Assembly: GCA_965243345.1 (NCBI GenBank)
Contig: CBDEUR010000003.1
Coordinates: 3,100,001 to 3,164,000 of the forward strand
Source of the DNA: Bin52 sp965243345
GTDB lineage: Bacteria > Pseudomonadota > Alphaproteobacteria > Thalassobaculales > Thalassobaculaceae
DNA length: 64,000 bases
Reading direction: 5' to 3'
Under the pieces are notes generated by a model. It had not been told where the DNA came from, ran no database searches, and saw only the letters and a list, made by a program, of their open reading frames with translations. This document shows positions 61,315 through 64,000 of the stretch, one piece after another. Made by a program: the position numbers and the translations under genes. Every line of letters starts with the position of its first letter. The first letter of the stretch is position 1.

Positions 61315-61536
61315 TCAGGCATCGCGGCCGGCGCGGCGCAGTTCCGCCAGCACGAACACACGCAGGGCGCTCGAGAGGTTGCCGGTGCGGGTCCGGTCCA
61401 CCTCGGAGACCAGCCGGTTGAGCGAAACGCCCCTCGCGCGCGCGACCACCTGCAGCTCCTCCCAGAACTCCTGCTCCAGCGACACGCTGGTCGCATGGCC
61501 CGAAACCATGACCGAGCGCTTGCGCAGCCCGGTCAC
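61315..61536 (-). CDS. Ribbon-helix-helix domain protein
   Basis: About 73 residues from the GTG at 61536 (MTGLRKRSVMVSGHATSVSL), chosen because related proteins begin KRSVxxxGHxTSxSLE; ATG 61509 is an alternative. The pattern TSVSLEQEFWEELQVVARAR followed by NLSSALRVFVLAELR is the small RHH family found beside DNA-metabolism or housekeeping genes in alphaproteobacteria. Its stop is within eight bases of the helicase start, so the two are co-transcribed. Confidence 0.8.
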   Translation of the reverse strand: MTGLRKRSVMVSGHATSVSLEQEFWEELQVVARARGVSLNRLVSEVDRTRTGNLSSALRVFVLAELRRAGRDA

Positions 61537-61598
61537 GGCCGCGCACCATGGGCCGGCGCGACAGGGTTGTGCGGCGGCCCGCAACGGGAGAGGGACGG

Positions 61599-62081
61599 AT
61601 GGAGATCGGCGAATTCGAGGCAGTGCTCGGACGGTTTACCGCTGCTGTCGAGGGCGACGGCGGCGCCGCGCTCGCGGCAGTGTTCAGCGAGGACGGGATC
61701 TACCATGACGTGTTCTACGGCCCGTTCCAGGGCCGCGACGCGATTGCGCGCATGCTGGACGAGCTGTTCTACGAACACGGCGAACGGTATCGCTGGGAGA
61801 TGCGGGAGCCGGTGGTCACGGGGGACATCGGTTATGCCGGCTGGACCTTCAGCTTCGACTCGCGCCTGCCGGACGCGCGGGGGAAGCGGGTGGTCTGGGA
61901 AGGGATGAGCCGGTTCCGCCTGCGCGACGGGCTGATCGCGCACTACGGCGAGGTGTTCGATATCGCGATCGCGCTTTCCCAGGCCAACTTCGAGCCCGGC
62001 CGGATCGTGCGCATCGCCGAACGGCACGTCTCGCGGCTGCACGATGCCTACCGCGGCACGCCGCACCTGTCAGGGCCCTGA
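61599..62081 (+). CDS. SnoaL-like (NTF2-fold) protein
   Basis: A 160-residue protein from ATG 61599, behind gggagaggga. It has the SnoaL/NTF2 pattern: an N-terminal helix (MEIGEFEAVLGRFTAAVEGD), LAAVFSEDGIYHDVFYGPFQ, then RDAIARMLDELF and a strand pair (GYAGWTFSFDSRLPDARGK; RFRLRDGLIAHYGEVFD). These folds include isomerases, dehydratases and binding proteins. No catalytic assignment is possible. It is divergent from the RHH-helicase unit and convergent with the cupin gene. Confidence 0.75.
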   Translation: MEIGEFEAVLGRFTAAVEGDGGAALAAVFSEDGIYHDVFYGPFQGRDAIARMLDELFYEHGERYRWEMREPVVTGDIGYAGWTFSFDSRLPDARGKRVVWEGMSRFRLRDGLIAHYGEVFDIAIALSQANFEPGRIVRIAERHVSRLHDAYRGTPHLSGP

Positions 62082-62095
62082 GCGGGAGCGTCCGT

Positions 62096-62461
62096 TCACC
62101 TGACCGGAAAGATCTCCGGCGCGACCGTCGGGAAGAACGCCAGCATGCTGGTCGCGGTCTCGCCGATGTTGCGGATCTCGTGGTGAAGCCGCGCCGGCAA
62201 CAGCAGCGAGCAGGTGCCGTCGGCATCGGCATCGATCCGGTGCTCGGTACCGTCGAGGATCACGCTGATCCTGCCCTGCATGAAGGTGACGGTTTCCTCC
62301 ACCAGGTGGTAGTGCATGGGGATGACGTCGCCGGGGCGAAGCGGCTGTTCCCACAGTTCGCAGGCGGCCGCACCGTTTGCCTGGGCAATCACCCTCGCGA
62401 TCTCGAGGCCCGAGTTGCTCGAGACGAACCTCTCGGCCGCGCCGTGTAGGAGAACCGACAT
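62096..62461 (-). CDS. Cupin-domain protein
   Basis: A 121-residue single-domain cupin. Motif 1 is seen as GDVIPMHYHLVEETVTFMQG (His, His, Glu ligands), and motif 2 as LPARLHHEIRNIGET with the later His. A metal site is therefore likely. The function may be small-molecule binding or dioxygenase/isomerase activity. It stands 75 bp downstream of ahcY on the same strand, so may be read through from it. Confidence 0.87.
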   Translation of the reverse strand: MSVLLHGAAERFVSSNSGLEIARVIAQANGAAACELWEQPLRPGDVIPMHYHLVEETVTFMQGRISVILDGTEHRIDADADGTCSLLLPARLHHEIRNIGETATSMLAFFPTVAPEIFPVR

Positions 62462-62536
62462 GCCTGTGCTCCGGGCTGGTGGCCAGAATTCCCGGCACAG
62501 AATGCCAGCGGCCCGGCACGGATGCCAGACCGCCCG

Positions 62537-63826
62537 TCAGTAGCGGTAGTCGTCGCGCTTGAACGGGCCGTCGGGCGGCACCCCGATGTAGGTCGCCTGC
62601 TCGTCGTTCATCCGGGTGAGCACGGCGCCGACACGCGCGAGGTGCAGCATCGCCACCTTCTCGTCGAGCACCTTCGGCAACAGGTGAACGCCGACCGGGT
62701 AGCTGCCGGTCCACAGTTCGACCTGCGCCAGGACCTGGTTGGTAAACGAGGCGCTCATCACGAAGCTCGGGTGCCCGGTGGCGCAGCCCAGGTTGACCAG
62801 CCGGCCCTCGGCCAGCAGGATCACCCGCTTGCCATCGGGAAACTCGATCTCGTCCACCTGCGGCTTGACGTTGTGCCACGGGTAGTTCCTGAGCGCGTCG
62901 ACCTGTACCTCGGTATCGAAGTGCCCGATGTTGCAGACGATGGCCCGGTCCTTCATCCGGCGCATGTGGTCAATGGTGATGACGTCACGGTTGCCGGTGG
63001 CGGTCACGAAGATGTCCGCCTTCGGGGCCCAGGCATCCATGGTGGAGACCTCGTAGCCCTCCATGGCCGCCTGCAGGGCGCAGATCGGATCGATCTCGGC
63101 CACGATGACCCGGGCTCCGCCGTTGCGCAGGCTTGCGGCCGATCCCTTGCCCACGTCGCCGTAGCCGTTCACCACCGCGGTCTTGCCCGAGAGCATGATG
63201 TCGGTCGCCCGGCGGATGCCGTCGGTGAGGCTCTCCCGGCACCCGTACAGGTTGTCGAACTTCGACTTGGTCACGCTGTCATTGACGTTGAACGCGGGCG
63301 CCTTCAGCGTTCCGTCGATCGCCATCTGCTGCAGGCGCAGCACCCCGGTGGTGGTCTCCTCCGAAATCCCGCGCACGCGCGCTACCAGTTGCGGGTAGTC
63401 GTCATGCATGATCCGGGTCAGGTCGCCGCCATCGTCGAGCAGCATGTTCGGGGTCCAGCCGTCCGGTCCCTCGACCGTGCGCCGGATGCACCAGTCGTAC
63501 TCCTCCTCGGTCTCGCCCTTCCAGGCAAAGACCGGCACGCCGTCCGCGGCCATTGCGGCGGCGGCATGATCCTGGGTCGAGAAGATGTTGCACGACGACC
63601 AGCGGACCTCCGCGCCGAGCCGTCGCAGGGTGCCGATCAGCACCGCTGTCTGGATCGTCATGTGAAGGCACCCGGCAATCCGGGCTCCTTCCAGTGGTCG
63701 GCGTCCCGCGTATTCCTCGCGCAGGGCCATCAGGCCCGGCATTTCGGTCTCCGCGATCGCGATCTCGCGCCGGCCCCACTCGGCGAGCGCGATGTCGGCG
63801 ACCCGGTAATCGGTGCTGTCGGTCAT
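62537..63826 (-). CDS. ahcY: Adenosylhomocysteinase
   Basis: A 429-residue S-adenosylhomocysteine hydrolase, which removes the product of SAM-dependent methylations. It has SSCNIFSTQDHAAAA, the NAD motif GYGDVGKGSA, the catalytic Lys/Asp region FNVNDSVTKSKFDN, NIGHFDTE and the terminal FKRDDYRY. The ATG at 63826 is behind ggaagg. It lies 31 bp from the rpmB stop on the same strand. No SAH riboswitch is recognisable in that short gap. Confidence 0.97.
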   Translation of the reverse strand: MTDSTDYRVADIALAEWGRREIAIAETEMPGLMALREEYAGRRPLEGARIAGCLHMTIQTAVLIGTLRRLGAEVRWSSCNIFSTQDHAAAAMAADGVPVFAWKGETEEEYDWCIRRTVEGPDGWTPNMLLDDGGDLTRIMHDDYPQLVARVRGISEETTTGVLRLQQMAIDGTLKAPAFNVNDSVTKSKFDNLYGCRESLTDGIRRATDIMLSGKTAVVNGYGDVGKGSAASLRNGGARVIVAEIDPICALQAAMEGYEVSTMDAWAPKADIFVTATGNRDVITIDHMRRMKDRAIVCNIGHFDTEVQVDALRNYPWHNVKPQVDEIEFPDGKRVILLAEGRLVNLGCATGHPSFVMSASFTNQVLAQVELWTGSYPVGVHLLPKVLDEKVAMLHLARVGAVLTRMNDEQATYIGVPPDGPFKRDDYRY

Positions 63827-63857
63827 TGCAGTCCTTCCGGAGGGTCCCGCCGCCGGA

Positions 63858-64000
63858 TCAGGTCCTTGCCGCCACCTTCTCGATGCGCCGCTTCAGCCTG
63901 CGCGCCTCGGGACCGAGACGATCGGCCCGGGTCGAGCGCAGGAAGGCATCGAGGCCACCCTTGTGCTCGATGGTCCGGATGGCCGAGGTGCTGAGGCGCA
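63858..64000 (-). CDS. rpmB: 50S ribosomal protein L28, C-terminal part (cut by window edge)
   Basis: The minus strand from the window edge reads LSTSAIRTIEHKGGLDAFLR and then RLGPEARRLKRRIEKVAART before the TGA at 63858-63860. This is the C-terminus of alphaproteobacterial L28. The start lies outside the window. L28 is part of the large ribosomal subunit; its placement upstream of ahcY suggests read-through. Confidence 0.88.
   Translation of the reverse strand, partial: RLSTSAIRTIEHKGGLDAFLRSTRADRLGPEARRLKRRIEKVAART

Noticed and set aside
63827..63857. SAH riboswitch upstream of ahcY
   Set aside because: Only 31 bp separate ahcY from rpmB, too short for the aptamer, and no conserved core is seen.

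Overview
The window looks like a chromosomal segment of a high-GC alphaproteobacterium. The pointers are a Rieske, cytochrome b and cytochrome c1 operon in that order, a SAM-II-type riboswitch upstream of metY, strong third-position GC, and many acyl-CoA and CoA-ester catabolic genes with a LacI-controlled sugar ABC operon. I cannot place it to genus. I recognised no rRNA or tRNA gene and no CRISPR array.

Layout. 1-1857: a probable 3' gene end, poorly coding sequence and a LysE-type exporter. 1858-12574: a catabolic block with two acyl-CoA dehydrogenases, a CaiB/BaiF CoA-transferase, two SDR dehydrogenases, a Rieske oxygenase, an amidase and phhB; an MFS transporter and a PLP aminotransferase lie on the opposite strand. 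12555-22690: a genomic island of about 10 kb wedged between the convergent 3' ends of phhB and an epoxide-hydrolase-like gene. It is bounded by imperfect direct repeats made of those two 3' ends and is full of decayed integrase fragments and toxin, antitoxin and restriction remnants. 22515-36854: core and accessory metabolism (hydrolases, chrA, a UDP-sugar dehydrogenase, a class II aldolase, mtnP, petABC, metY with its riboswitch, rmuC). 37120-49114: a long co-directional operon (LacI, Gfo/Idh/MocA, CoA-transferase, enoyl-CoA hydratase, sugar ABC importer, two GMC oxidoreductases) with paired palindromic operators upstream. 49192-64000: nucleoside deoxyribosyltransferase, a dipeptidase-like protein, a TSUP permease, a nitroreductase, AsmA, a very large exonuclease-RecQ-UvrD fusion behind a small ribbon-helix-helix gene, small cupin and SnoaL-like genes, ahcY and the 3' end of rpmB.

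The strongest candidate for an undescribed system is the intact 1349-residue protein at 16427-20476. It has an SMC/Rad50-like ATPase (Walker A, CxxC in the middle, Walker B) followed by two tandem S24/LexA-like peptidase domains. The first keeps the Ser but has Arg where the catalytic Lys should be, at the exact LexA/UmuD spacing of 37. The second keeps a Ser and a Lys. A ribbon-helix-helix gene precedes it, and a frameshifted gene with a possible PD-(D/E)XK motif converges on it. Around it lie a zeta-toxin module, a broken Fic module, a Phd antitoxin whose PIN toxin stops after 13 residues, an HsdR fragment and a 105-bp inverted-repeat element. This setting suggests genome defence.

A second notable gene is the 1715-residue fusion at 56160-61307 (DEDD-type exonuclease, RecQ helicase and UvrD helicase in one chain).

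All functional calls rest on motif and family recognition by eye. No database search was run.
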